A stretch of 64,000 nt of DNA, from NCBI RefSeq assembly GCF_020085105.1, contig NC_058063.1, forward strand, positions 23,132,566-23,196,565. The letters run 5' to 3'. Positions 33,489 through 46,477 of this stretch are shown piece by piece (positions within the stretch are counted from its first letter, which is position 1; every line of letters starts with the position of its first letter). Below the pieces are notes generated by a model. The model worked only from the letters and a program-made list of their open reading frames with translations. It did not search any database and was not told where the DNA came from. The position numbers were made by a program, and so were the translations under genes. The stretch is from Siniperca chuatsi. Lineage: Eukaryota; Chordata; Actinopteri; Centrarchiformes; Sinipercidae.

Positions 33489-36400
33489 TTTGATTTTGTG
33501 GTCAACGGTGAAACAGTCAATACACTGAATACTATGACAGATAATCCATACTTAGACATCAGCGGATGCAGACACTCAGGTCGGTAAAACAAAATGTAAT
33601 ATTTTAACATTGATGTTTTCTTTTTTTCTTACAGTCTGTAAGCTACTAAGTGAACTTTTTAACCTGATGTAAACCTTCTGTCACCTCTCAGGTGTTCTGT
33701 ATAAACCTGGTGCAGTGATGAGCTCTGACCCAGAAACCTGCTCCCGTCTTGTCTGTAGTGAGACTGCAGTCTCCACGTCCACTGGCTGTCGCCCCATGGA
33801 GCGTTGTGACGGCAACGGCATGTAAATATGTGTCCTTCATATTTAGAAGAAAGAGCTGTGATGATATAGGGACTTGATGAGGACTTTTTAAACTTTATGT
33901 GTTTAGGGAGATTTCACTGAGAGGAATGCTCTCTTTGCAGATTCTTCAGTAGAAAGCTTTTAATGTGAAGCAGCAGATGTTGGGTTCGCATCAGCAGTAA
34001 CTTAACACCGCTCAAATGCAGCTCTGATAGGAGCAAAGAGATGAGTAAACAGTGAGTCTGATATCTGTTAGATAAAAGTAAGAACATTCATGTAGACGTG
34101 AACTCCAAACCACAGAGATTCAGTCACCGAGAGCTGGACGTGGACAGCCTGTTCGCTCTGTAAGAAGGAACATTTCAGGAGTTTTATTCTCTTGGCAAAA
34201 CAAAAAATCCTCCAGCCAAAAAGGCCATCTAACTAAGTCACTTGGTGACCGTCAAACTACGGTGCAGAAAACAACAAACAAATAAGATATACAAACACCA
34301 ACAGGGGGTGTGTGTGCGGTAGGCTGTGTGTTAGCAAACAGGTGAAGACAATGATTAGACAAAGAAGCTATTGGCTGGAAGTTCCCGCTACTGTGGGTGG
34401 GGAAGAAAGAGAGCGCTCAGGATAGCTCCCGAAATTTAGTGATCACTGCACTTTGCAATTAAAGCAGACTATAGTGAGCCCATGGAAATATGCTAATAGA
34501 CCACCAGTCAATTTAAAAGCAGCTGGCACTTTATCTGTATCAGGACGAGGTTCTGACACAGCACAGGTTTCACTGGGTCACAAACTGTAACGTGGTTACT
34601 GAATTAAAATGGTAGCGCATTACACCAGTGACATACTGGAAAAGGTTCCATAACAACAGTAAGACATTTCCCTGTAATACTGTAACAAATGTTGATTTTA
34701 GTGCTGAGTCCTTCAAGTCACTGCTGTTGGTTGACATGTGAGCCAGGTGTGTGGAAACGTTACAATCAAATATTATGTAGAGAAATGCCTAAAATATGTC
34801 TTAAATATGAACAGAAGACTTCCCTCCTGTATATAGTTTGTTGGAGGGCCCCCTTGTGGCTGCAGCCCTCAACAGCAGCTCTTGATGATGCAGCTGTTGA
34901 TGATGATGATGTTGTTTCTGTCTCTCTTCGCCTCCATCAGCTGCATTCTTGACTCCATCTGCACTGTGACCGGCCCCACTGTCATCGACTTTCTCGGCCA
35001 AGTTAACTCTGTCGACGATCGGTGTGCGTACTCTCTGATGTCGGGTTCTTCAGTCCCAGACTTAAACGTGCTAGCGAACTTCCAGGAACGCCGTCGTAAA
35101 GATGTGAGCTTTTTGGACAGTGTGACACTGCGACTGAACAAGACGGGTGTTCACATTCAGCTGGAACAAGGCGGGAGAGTTCGGGTAAGCTGCCTACATC
35201 CAGTCATGCGTCAGTGTGGAGTTTGAGAGGCAGTTATTTTAATACTGGCGAACTCAGACGTTGTTGCTATAAAAACAACCTGTTTGTGTGTGTTTGTGAT
35301 GTTTGAATCAGTGTTTCCTCCACTTTGTGTTACGGAGGCCGGAGACACCAAGGTGGAGACACAGATGGATTTTATTTCACACAAGGAAAACAAGCAGTGA
35401 GTAGAATGATATAGAATGGGTACTGATACTTATTAGACTTAGCTAGCGGGATTGGAGATCTGATGCTGTAGACACACACACTGGAGACAGGAGGAACACA
35501 GGACAAGAGTCGGGAAAGCACTCTTTGCCTAGGTTTGAGTCAGTGACAGATGTTGTTGCTATAAAAACAGCCTGTTTGTGATGTTTGAATCAGTGTTTCC
35601 TCCACTCTGTCTCTCTGCTGTGATGTAGGTGGACAACAGCGTGCTGACCCTCAACAGCTCGGCTCAGCTAGTTAAGGGAGTGGAGCTCTCTAAGGATCAA
35701 ACTGGAGTCACTGCCAGGTTGTTGATCTCAGGCTACAATACTACTGTCTTCTTTGATGGCAACACGGCCCAGATCCGCTTCACAGGTACAGGAACTAAAA
35801 TCCTCCCACTCACCACTCGGGATAATGAGAGCAATTGTCACACCCAGCTCTCATTTGGGGTGTCAGGAATGTAAACTATGCTGTCCTTTAGTAAACTGCT
35901 GTGATCGTCCAGTTTGATACTGATCTGACTCACATTCTGTCCTGAACCTGTCCAGGACCTGCTGGAAAAGATCAATCTCTGCAGGGTTTGTGTGGCAGCT
36001 CCAGCAGTTCTTTGAGTGAAGTGAGGCTCCCTCAGTACAGCGCCAGCAAGTAAGATCACAACCCACTGAATACTGTTGATGAAAGGTTCAAATGTGCTAT
36101 AAAGTTAGTTTTTTGAAATTGAGTCATGTAAAAAATCTTAACTTATCTGGAATGTCGATGTTTATCTTTTGGTTGACATTTCTACTACTTTAAATTTGTT
36201 TTGGGCGCCTGTTGAGAAAGAAGAAAGGTTCCCCGGCCTTTTGACTTGTGGACTGAACCGAAGATACAAAGCCTACATGTATCTTTGCTTGAGCCCATAT
36301 TACCCAAAAAGTGTCTTTGTGTTTGTATGAACAAGTTAGAGCAGAGGAACAGTCCTGACCCTGTGTTGTGTGTCGCCCCCTAGCTGTACGATGCAGTACA

Positions 36401-38410
36401 CTGACACTGCTGACAGTACGATCAACTGCAACACGACGACTGAACGGTGAGAAGATGAATCCATGCAACAGGAAACGTCTCTCTGTGTTATACTTTCATG
36501 TCTGTGGTAGTGACATGTTAGTTGATCACATTTTGTGTGAACAGAAATCTGTGTGACATGAAACTTGGACGGCTGTCCTGTGTTTAGGTTTACTCCCAAT
36601 TCTAGAAAGTAAGACGACACTGACTGGACTTCATCCTTCTATCTCCCATTCTGTCACTTTCTATCTGTGGAACAGCTGTAATCTGCTGAAGGAGGCGCCC
36701 TTCACCACCTGTCACAGCCACACCGACCCAAAGCCCTACATAACTGCCTGCACTGAAACTTTGTGCAAATATCCTGCAGTGGACGGTCTCAACTGTCAGT
36801 TCCTGGAGGCCTACGCCAGAGCCTGCAGCCTGCGTAGCAACGACGAACTGGCGGACTGGAGGTCAAAGGCCAGATGCTGTAAGACTTCTCTCTTTTCTTT
36901 TTGATGATAAAACATGTTGCCCAAGCACAAACATTAACAGAATTAACCTTTAAATAAATGTAACAAACTCATTCTCTTTGAATTAATATTTAAATAATAA
37001 TAAGTCTGTGTATTGCAGTATATGAAAATAAAGGAGAAAGAAAACAAATGTCTGACATGAAAAGTTAGTGTTAGAGTTAAAGTTGTGGAGACTGTATTTC
37101 AATGTCCTTGCAGTCCTCGTGTGTTTGTGACAGAGTTAGTATAAAAAATGGTCAATGTCTATATGGAACAGTGGAGATCAACAGCAACAATTTTATTAAA
37201 GCACACCGCTTGTTATTAATATTCTCCACATGTCTCTCTGCCTCTGTCCCTCAGCCCCCCCTCAGGCCTTCTGTCAGGACAGGATCTGCAGTGCTCACGA
37301 GTTCTGTGCTGAGAAGACGGTCGGTGGTGAACACGGCTGCTTGTGTCGGGCCATTTTTGACTCCCCGTACAGACTGACAGGCACTTTCGGTACGACAGTT
37401 GTGACACGAGGTCACGTGATTGACTTTCAGCACTCAGTTTGACTGAATGTTTGTCATCAGGAGCACAGACTAGACTTCATTAAATCAGCTCTTCTTTTAC
37501 CTTCTTACCCTTTTCAGTCTGATGTTATCAAACCATAAAAACTGGTTCGATAACCTTTGTTTCTGCCTCCAGAGCAGCTCTGAATGAAAGAAAAGAACGA
37601 AATGTCACCAAAGCTGGACTGAATGGTTTGACTGATGTCCCACATGTTGTGAACGTCTGTAGAGTCTCTCCTCTGTAATATGGTCAGTGTTACATGTATT
37701 GATTTCCCTCGTCTGGATGTTTAGGTGAGCCGACGGTCTGCGCAAAGAACTCTGGTTCAATTACTCTGGTCGGTTGTCTCCTGGAGGAAAAAGGCATCGA
37801 CTTCTCGTCCTTACACCTCAATGACCAGACCTGCACAGGTCAGATGAACGAGCTGACCCACATGTTGACCTTCAACTTCGACAGCAGCAACACCTGTGGG
37901 ACGGTGGCCACGGTGGGTTCTCTCCTCTCAACAAGCAGCCAAATCTCTTCCAGCACTCTGCGGAGCTTCTCCTGCTCTTCTCTAGTCCAGGATCTTCCTG
38001 TGGCTTAGGCTTCAGCTCTGACCTCCTTATTTTCTAGTAATGTTGGTCATCTGTGAAGCTTATTCTAGCCAGTCAACACCTATAAAAGAATGTCACATTT
38101 TAAGTTGTAATGTAAACAGTCTTGATAAACTCGTGAGGAACTTGTGCCGTAACAACACCTGAATCCCTGTGACCCTGCAGGCCGAAAACAACCAACTAAT
38201 CTACAAGAACACCATCACGACCCAGAACAGCTCCTCTGACAAAATCATCCGCCACAACCAGTTATCCATCGACTTCTCCTGCTTCTACACTCAGCCAGAC
38301 ATCAAGACTGTGGCCTTCAAAATCAGAGACAGGTGAGTGGTGGCTGGTAACTTTAGTTTGAATTACTTTGTGTTGTGAAACCCGTTGTTAGGAGGTTCGT
38401 GAGTATAAGA

Positions 38411-38448
<38 letters not shown>

Positions 38449-39800
38449 TCTGCAGCTCTGTGATCCAGCAGATCGTATCTGGAGCTTGGAATTACACTTT
38501 GAGCATGAAGGCCTACACCGACGCCGGCCTCACACAAGCTGTGGAGTTGAGCACCGAAGTCCAGCTGGATCAGAAGATCTGGGTGGAGCTGGAGACTGAC
38601 GGGCTGGATGCCGGCTTGGTCGCCGTGGTGACCGACTCCTGCTGGGCGACCAATCAGGCATCGCCCAATGGGAGTCTGAGATACAACCTGATCACGAACG
38701 GGTGAGAGGCACACAGAGGTGGTAGACGCTCGCTGCTGTTCCAAATGAAATTCGTTTTGCTTCCTGGAAACAAAGCGTGCTCTGATGTGATGTGTGTTCT
38801 CCTGTTTGTGAGCAGCTGTGCGAACCCCGCTGACCAGACGGTGAAGGTGGTAGGGAAACGGACTGGGAACGTCCAACTACTTCTCCTTCAACATGTTCTC
38901 GTTCCCAGGAGCTCTGGTGACATCTACCTGCACTGCAAACTCAACCTGTGCGGCAGACAGAACAAGAGCTGCGCCCCGGTACGCCTCGCACCCAAACACA
39001 CCACACACACAGTAAAGAAACCAGCTGCCTGACACTGTAAAACAGCCCAACACACATCCCACATTATGTGATCACAAAGTCCCAGGGTCGAATCCAGCTG
39101 AGGACATTTGTTCCACGTCATCCCCCTTCTCTCTTTCCTCATTTCCTGTCCCCTCTCTATTATCCTTGTTAGAGTTAATGCAGAAAATGCCCCAAAAATC
39201 CTTAAAAATGCAGTGAGAACGACAGTTTACAGACGTGTCAGACTGCTGCTGAGCTTCCATCACCTCCACCAAAGACCTTCTGTTTACTGTCTGTCTGTTC
39301 ACTCTTCTAGTCGTGACCTGTTTGACATATACTGCATCACTCTTGAACACTCTGCTGTAACATTTGATGGCTTTTCACCTTCAGGTGGCGCTGCTGCAAC
39401 ATAATACATTTAGTCCTTGTACAAAGTCCAAATATTTAAAGACAAAATGATTTATTCTCTCACAGCTGCTTCAGCCAATCAGAATGTCTGTCTGTCACTG
39501 TGTGTATTTGGACTTATATTACAATACATTTCTAAATAGTTTCTTAGTGAAATAAGAAATTTGTTTTGAATTTGAAATTGTTCCAGTTCTTATTAAACAT
39601 GTAAATGGTAAAATTGAAAGATAGTGATAATATTTGCTATCAGCAGCATCAGTCCAGGATGAATGGATCAGTGTTGGTCTTCATCTCTCTCTGTCTTTAA
39701 CTTCCAGAGTTGTAACAGAGCTGATCGCAGACGCAGATCTGCCAGGGTGAAATATGAAAATGAAGCCACAGCCTTCATCACCATGGCGTGGACTAATTAG
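33489..39800 (+). CDS. Secreted vWD-C8-TIL-ZP protein, alpha-tectorin-like (5' end missing)
   Basis: Exons: 33489-33579, 33692-33821, 34941-35184, 35629-35785, 35956-36049, 36384-36446, 36676-36878, 37255-37389, 37725-37912, 38181-38332, 38456-38701, 38816-38978, 39708-39800. Every junction is AG/GT and in phase; 652 residues are visible. Order: short Cys-rich segment (GVLYKPGAVMSSDPETC, RCDGNG); vWD domain (ICTVTGPTVIDFLGQ; LCGSSSSSLSEV); C8 domain in exon 7 (CNLLKEAPFTTCHSH); TIL/EGF-like exon 8 (CQDRICSAHEFCAEK); ZP-N in exons 9-10 (GSITLVGCLLEEKGIDFSS, CTGQ, NTCGT); ZP-C in exons 11-12; then SCNRADRRRRSARV, a furin-type site, and TMAWTN before the stop. No transmembrane segment or GPI signal follows. 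Such proteins form extracellular matrices or mucus-type polymers through ZP modules. No start codon or signal peptide was found. Exon 12 carries a pair of compensating indels. Confidence 0.88.
35253..35627 (+). repeat. Duplicated segment in intron 3 of the ZP gene
   Basis: GTTGTTGCTATAAAAACA(A/G)CCTG then GATGTTTGAATCAGTGTTTC and CTCCACT occurs at 35260-35330 and again at 35553-35610, the second copy running into the real acceptor of exon 4. Confidence 0.7.
38413..38446 (+). repeat. (TG)n microsatellite beside a splice acceptor
   Basis: A TG run of about 17 units ends ten bases before the CTCTGCAG acceptor of ZP-gene exon 11. Confidence 0.95.
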
Positions 39801-42330
39801 GTAAGACACCGCTCTACCATCCACTGTGTTCGTCTTCATTTCCTGAAATCGACACCAGGCTGCTACAGAATAACGCTTTGACACACATCAGACGGTCGGT
39901 TATACCTCTGTATTCTGCCTGTTTATGAGGCCGACATCGGATTACTGAAGCTCGTTCCTGTGCGTCAACATGACCTCCTTTCCAACTTTCTTTGCAGTTT
40001 TTTCAGCGGCTTATGTTTTATTCTTGAAATGCATTACGAAGCAAACGCTGCTGTGTCACATTTTAAGATGTGATGTGAGCATTTACAACATGAGAGAGTA
40101 GAATCAACACTGAAATGGCAACAGATCAATGCGATCGTATAAACAGCTTCACCAAACAATTTTTTCATTGTTTATTTCTATTTTCTATTTCCATAATACT
40201 AATTTGGTGCCTTGTGCTCACGTCGTGCCGCTCGGCACCATCCAGACAACAATATGATTTCCTGGAGAGGCCTTTTCTTCATTTGTTGAGCTGTGGTTGG
40301 CATGCCTCACTGTGATTGGCTCAGCTGTTTCAGTGCGATGAGACCAGTGATGTGACTGGTTGAGAGCACATTTATTAATCACACCCTCCGATCTATATTC
40401 CACCTTCATCCAGCTCTTTTGCACGTAGCTGCACATATATGAACCAAAACCACAGGTGGAGACACCTACACAGTCAGACAGGACCGCCGTCATCATCATC
40501 AGTTGTTACCACTGCTGTATGAGAGCACAATGATGAGCACAAAGAGCTCAGTGGGGCTTCAGTCAGAGACAGAACTAGATGATACGTCTCTTTCTACGTC
40601 CCCCAAACCAACAGTCAGACAACAAACACACAGTTCAACAGCTTCCTCGTTATCCAGCTTCTGTGGTGGGTCAGCAGCAGGCAGGTAGGTGGCGCTCTCT
40701 AGTGGTGGGAAACATCCTGAACATGTAAATGTTTTACTCAGTGATGCTCATGCTTTCAGATCACGAAGGATCAAGGAAAGCAAGAAGGAAAGAAACATGA
40801 TGAGTGGGGACAGGAGGGGTTTTCTGCTCAGGTTTCAGACTCATCACAAATAACAGAAGGAAGAGAGTTCAAGAGTCAAACCTGGTGGTTTCAGTTAGGA
40901 TGCATGTTTGGAGAAAAGACATCAATCACAGTTTGGTCTGGTTGTCTTCTCAGGTTGTTTCCACGGTGACTCGGACCGACTGACAGGCTGTCGACCTTCA
41001 CAATGATTCCTGACTTTTGCTTCGTCCTGATCCAGAGCCTGGGTGTGTGAATCCTTTGGTTTTAGAACGACGTCTCCTTAAAGGGTTAGCTCAGTTCTCG
41101 CTGCTGTGAAGCCGTGCTGCACCACCTTCATACAGTCCCTCCACCATCACACACAGGCCTGTTTCCATTATTCAGCCCCAAAATGACAATTTACAGCAGA
41201 TTTTCTGCAACTAGAAAACATTATGATTTAACCTTTTTTTTGCTGATATATGAAACTATAAAAACACTATCAAGAACTATGTGGTGACGGGAAGTGTGTG
41301 TGGGGAAACTTGGGATTAATTATAAACATGTTATTTGTTCTATAGTATATCTACACTCCAACAAATAACAATAATCAGATATTATTAGGGATTACTAATG
41401 ATTATTAATGATTAAGTGTCGTCTGCATATTAGAGTCGGTGAGAGGAATAAGATGAGTATTTTGGAGCAGCCATGTGGACACCACAGTATAACTTTAAGG
41501 CCCTTTATATTTACTTTTTCATTCTTTTTGGAGACAGCAGTTTTTGTCAGCTTGTGTCTGTAGCATGATATCAGTTCATCACATCAGTTTGATCCATGGT
41601 TGATAAGAGAAGCTTTGCCACAATAAGGTGCAGATGTCCACTCTGAATTCAGTGCAAACACAGCATCAACACGTTGATTATTTACAGATTCCAGATTGGA
41701 TCCTGCTGTCACTCTCAAAGTGACTGACGGGTTTTATAAGCTGCAACTCAGGACAACAACTAAAACTAAACTAAAACTACATCTGAATTGTTTTTAATAA
41801 TATGGAACCTTTGGAAGGAAACATTGATTAAAAAATAAACACATAAACACAAAATATCTTATTTTATAATTCAACATGATGTGATTACACCTCAAATTTA
41901 ACTGGCCAACAAAAATACATAAAATAAATTAAAACCCTTACAGAAGAACTCTTTGAAATAAATGTCAATTGAGCCAAAACTGTTGCCGTCATGACACTGA
42001 GATATGACTTGTGCTGTTTCATCTTTATTATGTTACTATTGTTAGCAACCAAAAAATAAAAATAAAAAGGTTTGTGGGAAAATCAAAACTATGAGTTTGT
42101 TTCATTTGATGTCTTTATTTTTTTCTGAAAATTTAGGCCACTTCTTGAGGACATTACAGCTTCTTATATTTACTTGTCACAACTTATTGTGAATCTACTG
42201 TTGTTTAAGTTAATGTTACCAACATACATTTTATTTTATTTTTAAATAATTCAAACATTTATTTCAAGGTGCACTGTTGCACATATAAAATTCTGTGCTG
42301 ATAGGTCATTGCTAACAGTCATTTAAAGTT
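39801..42330. other. Intergenic sequence 3' of the ZP gene
   Basis: AT-rich. One plus frame (40503-40688) with many Ser and Thr is followed by GCAG/GTAGGT, a possible donor, but has no acceptor, domain or partner. Nothing else recognised. Confidence 0.4.
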
Positions 42331-42840
42331 GTTTTTTTACTGTAGCGCCACCTACAGGTGAAAGGCCATGAAAAGCATTGGGTGCGTGAATATACCACCC
42401 ACATTTGGTTGTAATTGGATGATGCATTGAAGACATGGCAGTGCTTCATAACTGGCCACATGGTGGAGCATGTTTAGCACATGTTCAGTGGCAAAGTAGA
42501 GTTATTAGCCAAAAACTCAAAGTGGTTTTTAACTGGCCACATGTTGGCGCTATTGTTACCATACTTCAGTATGTCGAGCACATGCTCAGGGGAAACAGGG
42601 GATTTCTGTAGCATGTGTAGTATTTGAGATATTGATACTTTTAGGTGCACTCCAATAGAATTTTAAAAAATCATTAAAACTAATATCTCAAAATACTGCA
42701 CATTATTCTATCCATCCATTAGCTATACCTGCCTCTCCTTAGGAGGGTTGCGGGGGTGCTGAACATTGGGCGAGAGGTACACCTGGACAGGTTGCCAGTC
42801 AATCACAGGGCTGACACATAGCCACATGTGTTTTTTAACA
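42331..42840 (+). repeat. Two dispersed-repeat fragments
   Basis: 42340-42660 begins GTAGCGCCACCTACAGGTGA and has repeated ACTGGCCACATG(G/T)TGG motifs. 42710-42830 reads TCCATCCATTAGCTATACC, GGAGGGTTGCGGGGGTGCTG and GGACAGGTTGCCAGTCAATC, a very common fish repeat. Confidence 0.55.
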
Positions 42841-42849
42841 TGACTTAAA

Positions 42850-43600
42850 GCTGTCATGTCTGTGCATTAAACATGAAGCTGCAGCCCGTAGGCGGTTAGC
42901 CTAGCTTAGCATAAAGACTGGAAGCAGTGGGTAACAGCTAGCCTGTCCGAAGTTAAAAAATACAGCTATCAACATCTCTAAAGCTCACTATTTAACAAAA
43001 TGTAAACATGGAAGATGCAACATGTTCATCAGTGGGCATTTGAGGTGTTGGTAGATAGCTGTTTCCTCCTGCTTCCAGAATTATCAGCTGAATCTGCAGC
43101 TCCGCTCGGCTTTACGGAGCGTTATAGTGACTATCAGCTCGTTGTTTATCTGTCCGGCTGTAACTTTACTGTTCTGGTTCCCTCTCACCGCTCTCGTACC
43201 ATCGTTTTCAGAGAAAATGCTGTAAAAGCCACTGTACACTACCTGCTCATCAGCAAACAGCAGACAGACACAGTCAGAGAGCAGCTGGTGAACATAGCGG
43301 AGCATCTAGCTGCTAAAGAGCCAGATGTTTCCCTCAGGAGCTGCTGGAGACCAAACACAGAGCTGACAGAGAGAAGACTGGACTGACATCCATCAGGTGA
43401 CACAAACACGACTCAATGTTGCTCCGTCACGGCTGGATGTGTAAATAAGCAACTGTTTGCTAACATATTAATATGTTAGCATATTAATGGATAATTAGCC
43501 ATTACAACTTTAAAGGTGATAATACTGTAGGTCAATAATGTTTTTACAGCTTGTTCTGCCCCCAAGTGGCCACAAAAAAGGAATTAATGCAGCTTTAACT
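42850..43600 (+). repeat. Dispersed repeat (GCTCGGCTTTACGGAGC family), long copy
   Basis: Contains the segment matched inverted at 5076-5235, and a right part (43400-43590, ending ATTAATGCAGCTTTAACT) matched inverted at 57340-57500. A 123-codon frame at 43015-43386 runs through it, but the same sequence is open elsewhere only in pieces, so I treat it as repeat. Confidence 0.55.
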
Positions 43601-43699
43601 CTCTTAAGTGTCATACAGTTACTAATAGAAAACAAAGTATGTCATCTATGCCACATGGAGAACATTTTACTCATCTAAAAAATTAAAACTTCTGTAACA

Positions 43700-44391
43700 G
43701 AACTTTGTTTCTTCTTCTTTCCTCTCCCATTAATCATCTCATGACCCCTCAGATTGATCTAGTGACCCTTTGGAGGGGCCCGAACCCTAGGTTGAAAACC
43801 ACTGGACTAAACTAGCTAACCGTACATAAACTAGTTAAAACTAGCTAACTGTATATAAAGCAGTTAAACTAGCTAACTGTACATAAACTAGTTAAAACTA
43901 GCTAACTGTATATAAAGCAGTTAAAACTAGCTAACCATACATAAAGCAGTTAAAACTTGCTAACTGTACATAAACTAGTTAAAACTTGCTAACTGTACAT
44001 AAACTAGTTAAAACTAGCAAACTGTACATAAACTAGTTAAAACTAGCGAACTATATATAAAGCAGTTAAAAAACTAAGCTAAACTAGTATACAAAAGCAG
44101 TTAAAACTAGCTAACTGTATAAAAAGCAGTTAAAACAAGCTAACTGTATATAAAGCAGTTAAAACTAGCTGCACCTCGAGCAGCTACACCAGTAAAATGC
44201 TGCTCTAACGTTGATGAATCAGTATAACAATCTAATAAGATAGAATCAGATATCAGACATTTTACAGCAGAACCAGTAGTTATACTGCTGATACTTTAAC
44301 TACATGAAGCTGATAATACTTGTGTACGTTTACTTCAGTAGGATTTTGAACGCAGTTTTTTGTAGCGTGGAGGAATACTTCTTCCACAACT
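43700..44391 (+). repeat. MITE copy with a short internal 29-30 bp array (array 1)
   Basis: Left part ends GTTGAAAACCACTG at 43804. Then about 12 units of an AACTAGCTAACTGTATATAA-type repeat with AAGCAGTTAA follow to about 44172, then AGCTGCACCTCGAGCAGCTA and a right end GAATACTTCTTCCACAACTG at 44391. It is the small counterpart of the array at 47424-52012. Confidence 0.8.
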
Positions 44392-45071
44392 GTCTATGTG
44401 CAATGTATTGTTCAGTTTTTGTATGATCATTTTGTGGTGCTGTTGAACTGTATTGCATTATACAGTGAGGTGTTTGTTATTTTGTTTACCCTCATTGATG
44501 TGAATGGGGTGGACAAAATAATACAAACACTTGTCATTAGTTTTACTTGGTATACATAATAAACTGGCAGCTGAGTGTATAACAAGAATATGAGCAACGG
44601 CAGTGGAAGAACCCGAGGCAAAAAATGACTGACAGTGTCAGTGTGTGCTGGGGGCTTATTGTGGGGGGTCATTTTCAGCTATATTACAATGCTTGTGAAT
44701 TTACTTTTATTTAAACCTGATCAAACCGCAGTCTGGACAGAACTACCTCCTCTCTTCTTCCTTTAACTGTCTTGTGTATTTCAGAATCAGCTTTATTGCC
44801 AAGCAGGTTTACACATACAAGGAACTGATGAGGCTGCCGATGGAAAGAAGCTGTTTATGTGGCGTCAGGTTTTAGTCCTGATGGACCACAGACACAGGGG
44901 AGTGTCTGAAACAGTTTGTGTCCAGGGTGGGAAGGGTCAGCCACAACCTTTCTGGAGGGGTACAGGTCCTGGAGGCATAAAAGTCCTGGAGGCGTACAGG
45001 TCCTGGAAATTATTAAAACATTTTGCTGAGTTTTTCCAAACAGTAGAAAAGGAACAGACACTTTCAGGCTT
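44392..45071. other. 3' flank of gene 2 with a dispersed repeat
   Basis: 44780-45010 contains AGAATCAGCTTTATTGCCAAG, GATGGAAAGAAGCTGTTTAT and GTCCTGATGGACC, a common teleost repeat. On the minus strand it lies directly after the gene 2 stop codon and so probably in its 3' untranslated region. Confidence 0.5.
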
Positions 45072-46477
45072 TCAGGACTTCTGTCCATCCACTGCTGACT
45101 GTTCTTCCCCCTGGTGGCTCCTCATGTGTGTTTTCAGACAGTGGCTCTGAGTGAAGGCTTTGTCGCAGACAGTGCACTGGTACGGTCTCTCCCCGTTGTG
45201 GGTCCTCATGTGGACCGTCAAGTGTTCTTTGCGAGCGCACGCTTTCCCACAAACCCCGCAGACAAACGGTTTGATGCCTGAATGGGTTTTCAGATGGGCT
45301 CTGAGAATATTCCTACAGTTAAAGGTTCGTCCACAGTCTGAGCATCCGTACGGTCTCTCCCCAGTGTGGATCATCATGTGTCTCCTCAGAGCTCCTTGAG
45401 ATGACAATCCCTTACCGCATTCGCTGCACACGATCTTCTCCTCGCTGTGTGTTTTCAGGTGAGCCTTTAACTGACCTCCTGTGTGGAACGCTTTGCAGCA
45501 AACATCGCAGAGGTGCGTTTTGTCTCTATCTGTGTGTATTTTCTCATGTTGTTTTGCTTTTCCAGGAGTTAAAAACCGCTTCCCACAAACCTGACAGCTG
45601 TAACGTTTTTCCCCAGCGTGACCCAACTTGTGTCGGGATAAAGATCGAAAGTCACTGACAGATTTACCGCACTCATCGCAGCGGTAAGGCTTCTCACCTG
45701 TGTGAATCCTGCTGTGAATCCTCAGCTGCTGTTTAAAAACAAAAGACTGATTACAGACATCACATTTGTGTGGTTTCTCCTCCACATGTTCCCACCGGTG
45801 AAGCCTCAAAGTAGACTTCAGCGTATATGCTTTATGGCAGATATCACATTTGTATGGTCTCTCTCCAGTGTGTAGAGTAGCATGCCTATTTAAACCAACA
45901 ACAGTGAGGAAACACTTTCCACAGATGTTACAGCTGTGTGTTTTCTGGTGACTTTGATGAAGATGACTCTTCAGTTCCTCTGCAGACTCCTTCTCTTCTC
46001 CACACACTCCACAAAGCCTTTCTGGATCGTCCACGTGACTCCAGGAATGTTTAATCAACACGTTCGTTGACCCGCACAGAGCTCGGCAGACCTTACAGGA
46101 CAGAGGAGCGTCGCTGTTATCAGTCGATGCCTTCAGAGGCGACTGCATCATTTGGACGCCTGAATGTTCAACTCGTCGCTTCCTCGTCGTCTTTGATGAG
46201 TTCGGTTCAGCTTCGCTCTCCCTCAGCTCCTCGTCATTGTTGTCTGGTTTCCAGTCGTCATCTCTGTCATCTTCCTCCACCACCTCATCATCATCATCAT
46301 CATCATCATCATCTCCATCTTCCCCTTCGCTCTCAGCTGCAGAGCGGGCAAAAGAAAGATCACTAAAGTCATCTGGTTCTGATATTCCACGTTGTTCTCC
46401 GTTTTCGTCTGTTTCCACTTGTTGTTGCTGGCTCGAGTTGCCGGAGAGACGATCTTCTTGGTTGCTCTCCACTTTTT
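45072..46477 (-). CDS. Terminal zinc-finger exon of gene 2 (12 C2H2 fingers)
   Basis: Encodes an acidic head ([10 protein letters not shown] run, [11 protein letters not shown]), basic [11 protein letters not shown], then fingers from [21 protein letters not shown] to [21 protein letters not shown]. The order and unusual second finger match gene 1 finger by finger. Middle fingers differ at the helix positions that contact DNA, so the two proteins probably bind different sites. Confidence 0.92.

Noticed and set aside
40503-40690. Ser/Thr-rich frame ending in a possible donor
   Set aside because: No acceptor, no domain, no partner exon.
43015-43386. 123-codon plus frame
   Set aside because: Lies in a dispersed repeat whose other copies (5076-5235, 57340-57500) are not open in the same frame.
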